64,000 bases of DNA, taken from contig JANEZZ010002239.1 in NCBI GenBank assembly GCA_026122225.1, forward strand, positions 248,001-312,000, written 5' to 3'. The stretch is from Heloderma charlesbogerti (taxonomy: Eukaryota > Chordata > Lepidosauria > Squamata > Helodermatidae). Below, in pieces: positions 34,600-44,159 of the stretch (position 1 is the first letter of the stretch; each line of letters opens with the position of its first letter). The position numbers were made by a program, and so were the translations under genes. The notes under the pieces were generated by a model that was not told where the DNA came from, searched no databases, and saw nothing but the letters and a program-made list of their open reading frames with translations.

Positions 34600-35335
34600 T
34601 TTCAATCAACAATTCTGACCATTCTTGGGTTGTTATTGTGAGGGCCAAACTGGGAAACTCAGGGTTGTCTAGGGGTAAACAACCCACAGTCAGCTCAGCT
34701 TGGCACCCCCCTCAGCTCGGCACCCTGGGAGTCCGCCCAGCTCACCCACCCCTAAGGCAGGCCCTGCCCTGGTGAGCAGCACAGGGCTGTACTTTTCATA
34801 CAGAGAAAACCCATCTTCAAATTGGTCCATTCAATTTCACCTGATTAGAGGATTAAAGTGTACAAAATTATGCTTTGGGGTTTTAAAAGTTCATAGTTTT
34901 GTTCATAACCTATATCACTCTTTTCTGACATTGAGAAATATCAGTGAGCCTAGGTAGAAATAAAATTTGACTTACGTGATATGACTGTTGTAGCATCAGC
35001 ATATTATACAGGTGAAGAAAAGCGGAAACCCAGTCCAAGAACAAGGTGAATTATTTTAGAAAACAAACTAATTATTTCAAATTTAGTCACTGAGCAGCAA
35101 CAAACAAGTGCAAAAACACCCAAATGGTTCTATGATGCAAAACTGATATGGGCCCCCGGTTGTCTCTATTTAGTCACTGTACTACAATGCGTATGAGTTT
35201 CTGGAAGGTACTGTATTTGTAGCTGTTCCAGGAGCATTTCCTCCAGATATACCTTTTTTTGCCAGCTAGTTTTGTTACACAATCCTGATCTTAGGAGTTG
35301 GAAAGAGAACAGGGAACACAGATAGGCAGGATTCT
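34600..35335. other. Unassigned; GC-rich patch at 34640-34790
   Basis: CTCAGGGTTGTCTAGGGGTA and AACAACCCACAGTCAG resemble pieces of the foldback elements at 28.4 kb, and the following C-rich patch (CTCGGCACCC repeats) may be DNA-transposon interior. No ends were found. Confidence 0.3.
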
Positions 35336-35346
35336 CACCGTAGGGA

Positions 35347-35455
35347 AAAAAGGAAACTGCCTTATACTGAACCCATCTAGCCCAGTATCCACATCAGACT
35401 TAGCCAGCACAGTGCCCTCCATATGTTTTGGACTACAAAGCCCATCATCCCTGAC
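35347..35455 (-). mobile_element. SINE 3' fragment joined to a palindromic-MITE fragment
   Basis: AGGAAACTGCCTTATACTGA and ATCTAGCCCAGTATCC are the inverted 3' part of the tRNA-headed SINE. They are followed at about 35410 by CCTCCATATGTTTTGGACTA and CCCATCATCCCTGACTATG from the ~125-bp MITE family. Confidence 0.55.
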
Positions 35456-35460
35456 TATGC

Positions 35461-35548
35461 GCAAGCAGTTGTACAAGTAGTTGTGCAATTGGTTGCATGA
35501 CAGGTTGCACAAGCATAATGCACAACTACTTGCACTATCGTACTTGCA
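35461..35548. repeat. Imperfect hairpin (27-29-bp arms)
   Basis: GCAAGCAGTTGTACAAGTAG plus TTGTGCA (35461-35487) pairs with the inverted complement of TGCACAACTACTTGC plus ACTATCGTACTTGC (35520-35548). Both arms are rich in TTGCACAA-like words. Confidence 0.7.
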
Positions 35549-35885
35549 CAAACTTAACTTTAGTTGGCTTTTTCTCTTGTGCACAGTTCAGAACCTCATT
35601 TCCGCTAGCACAACATCATTTGTGTTAATGGAATGACACAGTTGTATACTGCCCCACATCTTATCAGGGAGAAGTATTTACAGAATCTCTTGCCATTCAT
35701 CCCATCACAAATCAGGTGATTGTGCAAACAGGCAGGGCTGGTATTTTTAGTCAGTAAACACAGGGTTCAATTAATATTGCCTTTTATTAAGCTAAAACCA
35801 GGTCGCCTTTGGAGCAAACAGCTTTGGTAATATATAACAGGTTGTGAGGCTATGAACATCTGTATGATACACTGAAAATAGATTT

Positions 35886-35925
35886 GAAACAGGGCCAGCC
35901 CCACCATTAGGAGGGTGAAAAAGCT
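35886..35925 (+). mobile_element. hAT left-end fragment, CAGGGC-type
   Basis: CAGGGCCAGCCCCACCATTA resembles the left end at 41732. Nothing further matches. Confidence 0.4.
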
Positions 35926-36171
35926 TGTCTTAGGTAACGCAGGTTACCATTAAAGGGTAGCAGATTATTTACTTTATAGTACTTTATTTTTTTACTTACA
36001 GCAATAAAGTTTTCTTGATTAATTGGCTAGATTGATTCAAATTCTTTTGTTCAATCAAGAAGGTACCCCAGGTTAATTGGGTAGATTTTTATTGTTTATT
36101 TTTAAATAGAAATATTTCCAATACAAGTACTTCTAGAAGTAATACTAGCAATTCTAATACAAGTACTTTTA

Positions 36172-36475
36172 ATATGAGGGCCTTCTCAGTGGCTGCTCCC
36201 AGGCTGTGGAACTCCCTGCTGAGAAAGCTAGGTTGGCTCCTTCTCTGCTGTCCTTCCGCCGGCAGGCAAAGACAGTCCTGTGGTATGTAAGTTGGTCTGT
36301 TGTGTTGGGTGCTGTTTTTATTATTTTATTGTTGTTTTTGTAATTGTGATTTAATGTATTTGTTTTAGGATTGTTTTTACTTTTTATTTTAAATTTTGGT
36401 CCTTATTATTGTTAGCCATGTTGTGTGCCATTTCCTTGGTGGAAAAGTGGGGTATAAATCAAATAAATATAGAAT
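36172..36475 (+). mobile_element. L2-type LINE 3' end
   Basis: GAGGGCCTTCTCAGTGGCTG, CTCCCAGGCTGTGGAACTCC and CGGCAGGCAAAGACAG encode the RAFSVVAP..LWNSLP..F RRQAKT type C-terminus with changes. The T-rich 3' UTR ends in AAGTGGGGTATAAATC and an AAATAAATA tail. Confidence 0.85.
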
Positions 36476-36741
36476 ACTTACACAAACTATCCATGGCAGG
36501 TGCCATCTTTGAAATGGCATTCCTTGACCTCATGCAGGAGGGAATGCTTCTTCTGATGCAACAATTAATTTATTCATTAAAACTCATACAATTCATTATC
36601 TAAGATTTATTGGGATGGGAGCCCTAATTTTTAAAACACCAGGTGAGTATCATTCAGACCAGCCTCCCCCAACCTGGTGTCCTCCAGAAGAAGAAGGTGG
36701 GCGAGAAACTGAGTGGGTAGCCAGTGGCCCCTGCTAAGACA

Positions 36742-36895
36742 GTCCCATCAACACATAGCACCTGGAGAGTAGACACGCAGGTCACCTGGCCACAGTATTC
36801 CCCACTGTGGTGAAATGTATCTAAATTAGATTATTGCTAAATTTGCACTTCTACATATAAATTTACATATGGAAATTTTATGCAAAACTGCATGC
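36742..36895 (+). repeat. Unclassified dispersed repeat, copy 2 (3' half)
   Basis: CCCATCAACACATAGCACCT, CAGGTCACCTGGCCACAGT and TATGGAAATTTTATGCAAA match 1555-1715. It lies upstream of the 5'-half copy at 37316, so the two are separate or permuted copies. Confidence 0.6.
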
Positions 36896-37167
36896 TCTTT
36901 TATCCTCTTTTTTGATAATGCATTCCATTTCTTTTGGTGATTTGTAAGGGGCCATCCTACTAAGAAGAGGCACTATGCCCAGTGGCCCCCATATATTCAA
37001 CAGACCAAGCATATATTCAACAAACCTCTTCTATTATTTCCAGACCAGAGAAAGCTGCCTTCTTGAATTTCTCTAGATCTTGTAGGTTGAAGACCTGTTG
37101 AAAAACTAATTTTGAAATATCTTTGGGGTAGGGGAAGCGAAGCCAGTGATCTCTGGCTCTGGTTAAG

Positions 37168-37304
37168 CCAGGCTTTCCCAAACTTGGCTTCATAAATATT
37201 GTTGGATTCCAACTCCCGTCATCCCAGCCAGCATGGCCAATAGTCAAAGATGATGGGAGTTGGAGACAAACATAATCTGGGAACCCAAGATTGAGAAAGG
37301 CTGG
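37168..37304. mobile_element. Palindromic MITE family, AGGCTTTCCCAAAC-ended variant
   Basis: The outer ends CCAGGCTTTCCC and inverted CCAGCCTTTCTC match. Inside, TTGGATTCCAACTCCCGTCA pairs with TGATGGGAGTTGGAGA around a CAGCCAGCATGGCCAATAG centre. Confidence 0.7.
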
Positions 37305-37315
37305 ACTGAGTGTTA

Positions 37316-37464
37316 AAATAAAGTGGGACTGTCCTCTCTCTTAAGAGCTGTCAGAGAAGTTATGAAGGCATCTTGTATTTAAGGGTATGTCCAGTCCAAG
37401 TCTGGTTTAAAGGAAAAGAGGCTTAAAAAGGAAAAGGAGAGGCACTGAAGTTGCCCATCAATGT
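37316..37464 (+). repeat. Unclassified dispersed repeat, copy 3 (5' half)
   Basis: GGACTGTCCTCTCTCTTAAG, TGTCCAGTCCAAGTCTGGTT and CACTGAAGTTGCCCATCAA match 1425-1565 in order. Confidence 0.6.
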
Positions 37465-37469
37465 ACTTG

Positions 37470-38555
37470 TGTTTAGCTCCTGAACACAAATGGATGGTAA
37501 TGATGGGACAAAACAGAACCCAGGGTGTGCTCACACTGTGAATTACTCTTTTGTACCATATGACACAAGAGGTACAATGGGGTGTGACTGGCATAGCTGA
37601 GTCTGTTTCATTTACTGACGAAGCAACCTGCTGAGTTGATGCATTTGCTGACAAGCTATTACTACAATTCTGCAGCCTGGCTGGAAAGGGCCACACAGCA
37701 CACACTTCTGTGTAAAGCTGCTCGCCCACAGAAATGCACAGGAGCCTTGTGTAAGAGCTGAGATCTGGCCCATGATGAATAGATCTCTATGCTGAGTGGT
37801 CTGGGAAGTGGAGAGAGAGAGCAATATAAAAGCAAAGTTAGTCAGCAAGGCTAGCAAAGGCAGGAAGAAATGCTTTCTTGGCAAGCTGTGCCAGACCCAA
37901 GAGTCAGCTGATTTTCTGTCTAAAATGTTAGCAACTGCTGTCAAGCTCCAGACGTCCTATTGTGCTAAAAACAGAGTTTTTCTCCTTCTTGCCCAATTTC
38001 AGAACAATGTTCTCATCCTGGAACTCTTTGGCCAAAGAGTTTGTATTCGTATATGCTAGCACTGAGAAAACAGGAGACTGATCAATCTGAGAGATGTCAG
38101 AGAAAGCCACAAAAGCCTTAAACACAAGTGACTCCACTTTTTCTGCTTCCACTCTAACATCCCCAAGGGGAACATGTGTCATCTTTCTATGGAGATGGAA
38201 ACTTCAGATGCAGGGACATTTCATCTATCTCTCCCATAAAAGGGATTCAGAAATTGCCATATACATATTACAATGGTGACAACTGGCTGCATGAGCTGTT
38301 TGTACATTTTGGCTGTCATTTCCTGTAGCATCCAAAGCTGTCCTTAGATTGGTTCAGATTGCTTCACTCAACCCCTATCATCCACCGAAAGCATCTGTGA
38401 GGGGTTGTGGCATTGTGCTGGCTGGCCCTCCCCCCAATGCCACATTGTTGGCCACATCCAATATCAGCCACATGTTCAGTACAGGCATAAAGCTCCTTCA
38501 CACTAATGGGAATCCCAATTGGCCCAAGCTGACTCTTTGCATGAAACAGCCCTAC
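37470..38555. other. Unassigned sequence
   Basis: No gene or family recognised. Overlapping frames on both strands at 37796-38182 have no domain I know. Confidence 0.3.
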
Positions 38556-38704
38556 ACAGTTATTTATTTACAATATTTATATACTGCTCCACATTAAACA
38601 ATTTCAGAGCAGTGAACAACAAGGATAAAAGAATAAAAGATCATGTTAAAACATTTTGAAGGAGACAAGTTCTGATAAGGCCAAATTTAATACACTGCAG
38701 CTGG

Positions 38705-38887
38705 TCACTCAAGGAAGGCCTCTCGAAACAACAATGTCTTCAGGAGGCACCAGAAGGAACACAACATTGGTGCCTGCCTGACTTCCAAAGGCAGGGAATT
38801 CCACAGGAAGAGGGCCACCACACTTAAGACTCTTTGCCTGGTGGACTCCAGTCGGGCCATGGGTCCATGTGGAACCACCAGGAACAT
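38705..38887 (-). pseudogene. L2 ORF2 extreme C-terminus
   Basis: The minus-strand frame reads RLESTRQRVLSVVALFLWNS followed by LPLEVRQAPMLCSFWCLLKT and a final LLFREAFLE before a stop. This is the C-terminal signature of squamate L2-type ORF2 (compare RRAFSAVAPWLWNELP in the copy at 59688). Only about 60 residues remain. The catalytic domains are missing, and the hAT-like insertion at 38898 cuts the frame on its 5' side. It is a dead remnant. Confidence 0.85.
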
Positions 38888-38897
38888 GCCTTCTGAT

Positions 38898-39343
38898 TAG
38901 GGATGTATGAAAGGCACTTACCTTTCGCGGATTGTGTTTATGGTTAGGGGGGAGGTGTTCCGTCCCTCCCCCCGGAATCCTTGCCGGGGGGGAGGTGCTC
39001 CGTTCCTCCCCCTCCGGAATCCTGGCCGGCCGGCTGTGCTCCGCAGGGATTCTGCGGAGCCGCCGGCCGGCTCCGCCAGCAGCCAGACATCCGGCCGCTG
39101 GCTAGCAGGGATGCAAATGGTGGCGGCCATACGTAAACATTTACGTAGCCTATCACGGCTGACTCAAACAACAACAACAACAACGCGCGTAGCCGCCATT
39201 TGCGTTCCTTATTTCGGCACATCTTAGTCCACTACGCTATTTGCGTTCCCCTTATTTTCTCCGTCTTAGTCTACGTAAATGTTTACGTAGACTAAGACAT
39301 GCCAAAATGTCGCGATCCATGGCGGGATTTTCGTACATCCCTA
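38898..39343. mobile_element. Palindrome-rich hAT-like element, family A copy 2 (446 bp, inverted)
   Basis: The ends are TAGGGATGTATGAAAG and inverted TAGGGATGTACGAAAA. The target duplication CTTCTGAT is identical on both sides (38890-38897 and 39344-39351). Its left end matches the right end of copy 1 (CTTACCTTTCG, then the CCGGAATCC and GCCGGCCGGCTG GC-rich blocks). Its right end matches the left end of copy 1 (TCCGCCA.GGATC read inverted). It is thus the same element in opposite orientation with an internal deletion. An (AAC)5 run at 39170-39184 is private to this copy. Confidence 0.93.
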
Positions 39344-39419
39344 CTTCTGATTACCTCAGTGACCAGGCAGGTTGGTGAGGAAGGAGGCGCTCTCTCAGGT
39401 ACAGTGGTATGCATGCATG

Positions 39420-40100
39420 GAGGTGTGGCTGTGGGGCTAGCTGGTGCAACACCGTCACATGCATTTTTAGTGAGAGAGAACACCCATCTTGTCTTACCCT
39501 CTGCCCCATCCTGTTCTAGATCCATTCATCTTACTTGCTTGCATCTTCTTTCTGCTGTAGTAGGCTATAAAATGAGTAAGACAGCCTGAGTAACAATGAG
39601 TATAGAGAATCCTACCCTTGAGTAGAGAGGCGTTCGGTAAGTTGTGACCAGATCTACAATTCGAATTTGTTATCCTAAGCTTGCAGAGAGATCAGAGATA
39701 AATAAGCCAACGAAGGAGCTAAATAGCCATATCATTGCTGCACAGGCAGTGTCTTGTTTCTGTAAATAAACTGCGTTGCACAGGGAGATGGTAGAGTCTC
39801 AGAGTGTGCAGTAAATTACCATGCTGTGTTTTTCATTTAAATAAGTTAAATACACTGGGGACAGCTGGAATGGCAATTACAATTACACTACCCATTAGGA
39901 TGCATTAGATTACATAACCCAAGACCTCTCAGGTTCCCCACAAACTTATACAGGCAGAAAAGCAGTTTAACAGCAGTAACTTGCAGATTAAGTAAGTATT
40001 AGTATCCAGCTGATAAGTTATTTATAAATATTTAGGTGTGGGGTACCTTGTCTTTTTTTTGTAGCTGGGTGACCATAGATTCCAAAGACAAAATATTCTT
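39420..40100. other. Unassigned sequence
   Basis: No gene or family recognised. Confidence 0.3.
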
Positions 40101-40106
40101 TAAAAC

Positions 40107-40185
40107 GTAAGAAGGGCCTTGCTGGATCAGACCACAAGCTCATCAAGTCCGACATTCTCTTTCCACAGTGGCCAACAGTGGTGCC
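40107..40185 (-). mobile_element. CR1 LINE 3' terminus, inverted
   Basis: GTAAGAAGGGCCTTGCTGGA, TCAGACCACAAGCTCATC and CACAGTGGCCAAC are the inverted end of the TTCTTAT-ended CR1 subtype seen at 6902-7388. Confidence 0.75.
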
Positions 40186-40430
40186 CTTAGGTAATTTCAG
40201 ATCCTGGACTTAATGTCCTTATGGAGGGGCCCTTTAGATGGCTATTGCTTCAGTTGTGAGGGACACAAGTAACATTTCTCTTTCCCTCTTCCAACCACTA
40301 TCCCATGCTTTAAAACAGCTTTTACATTCCTGACCTGTTAGAACAACAGATCAGGAACATAGAGAGCTCCAGCTATTGGGTGTTATAGGCAAACAAAACA
40401 AAGCAAAAAACTGTTTCCAAATCCTGATTT

Positions 40431-40454
40431 AAACACACACACACACACACACAC
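40431..40454. repeat. (AC)n microsatellite
   Basis: About twelve AC units. Confidence 0.95.
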
Positions 40455-40546
40455 TGGGCATGTGCAGGTTTGCATCTTAAACTCACTTACATATTAGCAC
40501 CACAACAATTACAGGACTAAAATGGAGCTTGCTTCTGCCGTTTCGC

Positions 40547-41039
40547 CAAGGCCTGCCCTACCGTTAGCCAGGCTGATGCGCTCGCATCAGGCGGCAGAGC
40601 AGGAAGGGCATCGAAGTGCGCTGCTCTCCTCCCCTGCCCCGCCAGGAGGCCCCACTTCTTTTTACTGGGTGTGGCTGCAGCCTACCCACCCTTCCTGCTT
40701 GGCTAGCCTGCCTCCAGGCAGGCCAGCTGGCTGCTCACTTCTGCCTGCTCAGCCGCCGCTCCTGTTGTGAGAGGGCAGCCAACCTCTAGTGGGAGTTCGG
40801 CCAGCCTCTCATGGGAGCCCCACGGCTGGAGCACAAGGCAGGAGCAGCAGCCAGGCAGGTAGGAGCAAATGGCCAGCTGGGCTGGCTAGCTGAGAAAATG
40901 AGCGAGCAGCCAGCCAAGCAGGCTGGGTGGGTGGATGCCCGTGGCTGCAGAGGCAGTGGCAAGAAGAGGCGGGTAAGCAGGTGGTGGCAGAGGCACTGCC
41001 ATCTTGCTTGAGGTGGCAAGGTACCTTGGGCCGGGCCTG
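40547..41039. mobile_element. Probable GC-rich hAT-like element (~493 bp)
   Basis: The left end (CAAGGCCTGCCCTACCGTTA, then GCCAGGCTGATG) resembles the left end at 41732 (CAGGGCTGGCCCTACCATTA). The inverted right end is CAGGCCCGGCCCAAGG. The flanks CGTTTCGC (40539-40546) and CTTGTTGC (41040-41047) agree at only five of eight positions, so the borders are provisional. The long open frames on both strands here (up to 166 codons) are low-complexity by-products of GC- and GCC-rich sequence. Confidence 0.5.
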
Positions 41040-41449
41040 CTTGTTGCTCTCTGGGTGTTCATTTGGGGGCTGCCTGAGCTGCGGGGCCCTAGACTTTGGC
41101 CCCAAGGTCCAGCCCGAGCTGCACCACTGCTTCAGCCAAATGCTTTGGGAAAAGGTGGTGCTCTTCTCCTGCTTGTGTTCCTCAGCAACTGGTATTGAGA
41201 GACATGCTCTGCAGCTTCCCACACCTTTTCCATCTCTACGATATTCTTTTTGAGCTGTGGTAACCAGAACTGCAGATGGTATTTTCCATCTGTGGAAACC
41301 CACTCCCACCCTCCTCCAACACCGATATTTATACCTTAACTAGCTACCCAGTGTACTAATCCAGGAAGACGCTCTCACGGAAGTGCAGGGGCATTCCATT
41401 CTCCTGCATGAAGGGAAATGTTCCACATATAGGGATCCCTCATTGTGTG

Positions 41450-41532
41450 CAGCAGTCTTCCCAAACATGGCCATTGGCCATGCTGGCTGGGGCTGTTGGG
41501 AATTGTGGTCCAACGCATCAGGAGGGCACCCA
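41450..41532. mobile_element. Palindromic MITE family, short copy
   Basis: CAGTCTTCCCAAACATGGCC, ATGCTGGCTGGGGCTGTTGG and GAATTGTGGTCCAACGCATC follow the family order with a deleted left interior. Confidence 0.65.
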
Positions 41533-41731
41533 GTTGGACACGACTAGTGAAAGGGGCACATTTACCATAACCTCTGGCAGCAATCCAGTATGAGTGTATC
41601 AACATACATGTTTGCCACTGTTAGCTATGTGGAGTTTAGCAGCTGAGTACGTTTATAGGTGACAATGAGACTAGATTGTGCATGTGATCATGGTCGATGT
41701 GAAATTTAATCAAGTTAGTCTATAATCAACG

Positions 41732-41981
41732 CAGGGCTGGCCCTACCATTAGGCAGAGTAAGGCAGCTGCCTCAAGCAGCAGATGCTGGGGGTACCGAAA
41801 TGTTTGAGAACAGAGCTGTGTGTTTCACAGGACCTACCCTGCTGCCCTCAGGAGGACACTGTCCTGTCACCAGCACTGAAGTAAGTTTCAGCTACAAGTC
41901 TGGTCAACTTCTGTACATGGAATGGAACAGGGCACCATCTTGTCCTTCGCCTCAAGCAGCAAAGGGTCTGGGCCGGCCCTG
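41732..41981. mobile_element. Non-autonomous hAT element, CAGGGC-type (250 bp)
   Basis: The terminal repeats are CAGGGCTGGCCC and inverted CAGGGCCGGCCC. Just inside, a left CTGCCTCAAGCAGCAGATG and a right CCTCAAGCAGCAAAG are shared. The target duplication is AATCAACG (41724-41731) against AATCAATG (41982-41989), one CpG-type transition apart. No transposase frame. Related left ends occur at 6236, 35886 and 40547. Confidence 0.88.
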
Positions 41982-41989
41982 AATCAATG

Positions 41990-42730
41990 CATATTAAAAT
42001 GACAGGTCTTTCTGGCTGTGATATACTAACTAGTTAAGCCTAAAGACTAAAATCTCATTTCCTTATATTCTGTTGAGTTCAATTGAAGTAAATTTGTCTG
42101 AACATAAGTATTCTGGCTTCAGTTTCTGTGAATGAAACTGATTGTTCATTCATATTGAACTGGATTCAATCGCACATTGATTAATCAAGGGTTTTGAATG
42201 TCTGAAACAGACTAAGCATCTGTCAAGAACAAGTCCCACTGAGGATATTAAGGACAGAGATCAGAACAAAAACATTACATTCTGAACTGGGCTGCTATGT
42301 TCAAAATGGCCAATTTGCATAGGGCGAAATATTCTTCATAAAGGATAGCACTAAAACTGAAGTATTAAGGGGAACTGAATTCCACTGTAACTACAGATAG
42401 ACTAGGACAAGAAAAGAAAAAAAGCATAATTAAGTGTTGAAAATTATTTCATGGAATGCAATCTCATGCTGAAGTCCATTTTTTGTATGCTTTTATTAAA
42501 TGTTTTAATATAAGAATTGTAATAAAAGAATCCAATGGCATTTCACCTTATACTTATGTTGTATTGGTTTCAGTGATTTGATTGTATAACCCTTCAGATG
42601 TCCTTCTGCTCTTTAAGTGATAGAATTGTTTGGCCATCTCCTTCTCAATAATATTAAAGACTCCAATCGCACCAGACTTCAAAGGAGTATTCTGGGACAC
42701 GGCTATCAAGAATCCTATGGACCTAGGACC
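41990..42730. other. Unassigned sequence
   Basis: No gene or family recognised. Confidence 0.3.
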
Positions 42731-42732
42731 AT

Positions 42733-42862
42733 CCTTCTGCAGCCTGAATCTCTCCAGATGTTTTAGACTACAGTCCCCATAATCTTTGATCCTTAGTCAT
42801 GCTGGCTGGGGCTGATAGGAGTGGGGGATGAAAACATCTGGAGGGACCTAGGTGGCAGAAGG
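42733..42862. mobile_element. Palindromic MITE family, CCTTCTGC-ended variant
   Basis: The ends CCTTCTGCAGCC and inverted CCTTCTGCCACC pair. Inside, CTCCAGATGTTTTAGACTAC pairs with GATGAAAACATCTGGAG around a TCATGCTGGCTGGGGCTGAT centre. Confidence 0.75.
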
Positions 42863-42983
42863 CTAGCAGGGGAAAATTGAAGTCAAACAAACGTGTGAAA
42901 TGATTGACCCTTCTGCCACGTAGTTAATTTTTTAAAAAACCTGCGCCATGGAAACTAGGTATAAAGAATGCTGATTGATTCAC

Positions 42984-43012
42984 TGTTGTGGTGGTGGTGG
43001 TGGTGGTGGTGT

Positions 43013-43049
<37 letters not shown>
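42984..43049. repeat. Compound (GTG)n(GT)n microsatellite
   Basis: About eight GTG units pass into about eighteen GT units with one TATG interruption, then a G6 run. Confidence 0.97.
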
Positions 43050-43054
43050 GGGGG

Positions 43055-44020
43055 GCGGGTTTACACAGGAGACTAATAAGAAATAGCCTAGGTAACCATC
43101 AGGTACACGCAAATATACATTACACACACAGAGCTCGGTCCAAAAATCGGAGTCAAGTGCCTTTAGAATGTCCACTGCCTACTTCTAAGTAATTGCTTGC
43201 CTAACAAAAATAAAGTTTTCTCTAGTTTACATCAGCCTATTTATGGTCTTAACTTGGGTGTCTGTAAGCCCATCTCTTGCTGTGAACCTGTAGAAAATCA
43301 AGCTTAACTTGGCCTCATAAATACCAAGTTTTCCGCATCAAGAAAATTACAGAAAGCAAAGCTGTGTACAGGGCAACAGGGGTGGGGTGGGGTGGGGGGA
43401 CCATATTGTTTATGGAAACATGAAAAGCCTATGTGACACAGACAGTGTATGGAATTTTAAGGAAAACAGGCCTTTCATTCTTTCAGCGCAATCCCGGCAA
43501 GCCCAACAGCAGACTTGAGATTTCACAAAGCCAGCTAGAAAAGCACCAGGCTGTCAAAGCAATTTCAGATGGGATGGGTGAAATAAACACAGTGGCTTTT
43601 TGAAACTCTTAATGCTGGAGGACCTTGAGGATATAACATGCCCTTTCCAATGTAGAAGGCAGGCCTGGGGGCAACTGGAGCTTCAGCACCAGACAACAAG
43701 CCTGATCCCCAAATGAGCTAAGCCATAGACAGCGACCTCTGTAAAGCTCACACGGGCTGCGCTTTGCTCCTGGTAGTACCTACCACATGCCAGCTGGCCG
43801 GCTGTTTCCAAACAGCAAAATCACAACCCACTACCACTAGTCTTACCGCCGGCCTTGTCAGAATTAAAGGGTAAAAGCCTAGTTTATTCACCCATGAGAA
43901 GCAAGTGGGAAGCTTTTTCTGAACTGCTGCACTTTGGACTGCAGAAGCAAGCTTTCATTTGTCAATACTCCCCTATGAAAACAGCTCCTTGCATACAAAA
44001 CACCAGTGAGTGAGAACCAG
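43055..44020. other. No gene; 43490-43650 looks complex and unique
   Basis: No family recognised. 43490-43650 has no repeat features and could be conserved non-coding sequence. Confidence 0.3.
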
Positions 44021-44026
44021 TGTGCC

Positions 44027-44155
44027 CAAGCTACCTCAGCCCAACCTATTTCACAGGGTTGCTGTTGTGAGGATAAATGGAGAGGGGGAGGATTACGTAC
44101 GCTGCCTTGGATTCTTGGAGGAGAAAGGGTGGATATAAATGTAATAAATAAATAA
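44027..44155 (+). mobile_element. MIR/CORE-type SINE, 3' half
   Basis: CTCAGCCCAACCTATTTCAC, AGGGTTGCTGTTGTGAGGAT and GGATATAAATGTAATAAATA match the 3' half of the SINE at 22690-22942. The tRNA-like head is absent. Confidence 0.8.
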
Positions 44156-44159
44156 CATA

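Larger units (their letters stand above)
38560..39415 (-). mobile_element. L2-type LINE 3' part, split by a hAT-like element
   Basis: Read on the minus strand, the piece right of the insertion (39352-39415) gives GAGAGCGCCTCCTTCCTCAC and CTGGTCACTGAGGTAATC. The left piece continues with the C-terminal frame and a 3' end reading GAGCAGTATATAAATATTG with an AAATAAATAA tail at 38565. One target-duplication copy and the 446-bp insertion lie between the two. Confidence 0.85.

Noticed and set aside
40809..41309. 166-codon minus-strand open frame
   Set aside because: It runs through the GC-rich interior of a probable hAT element and has biased, repetitive composition; three other frames are open at the same place.
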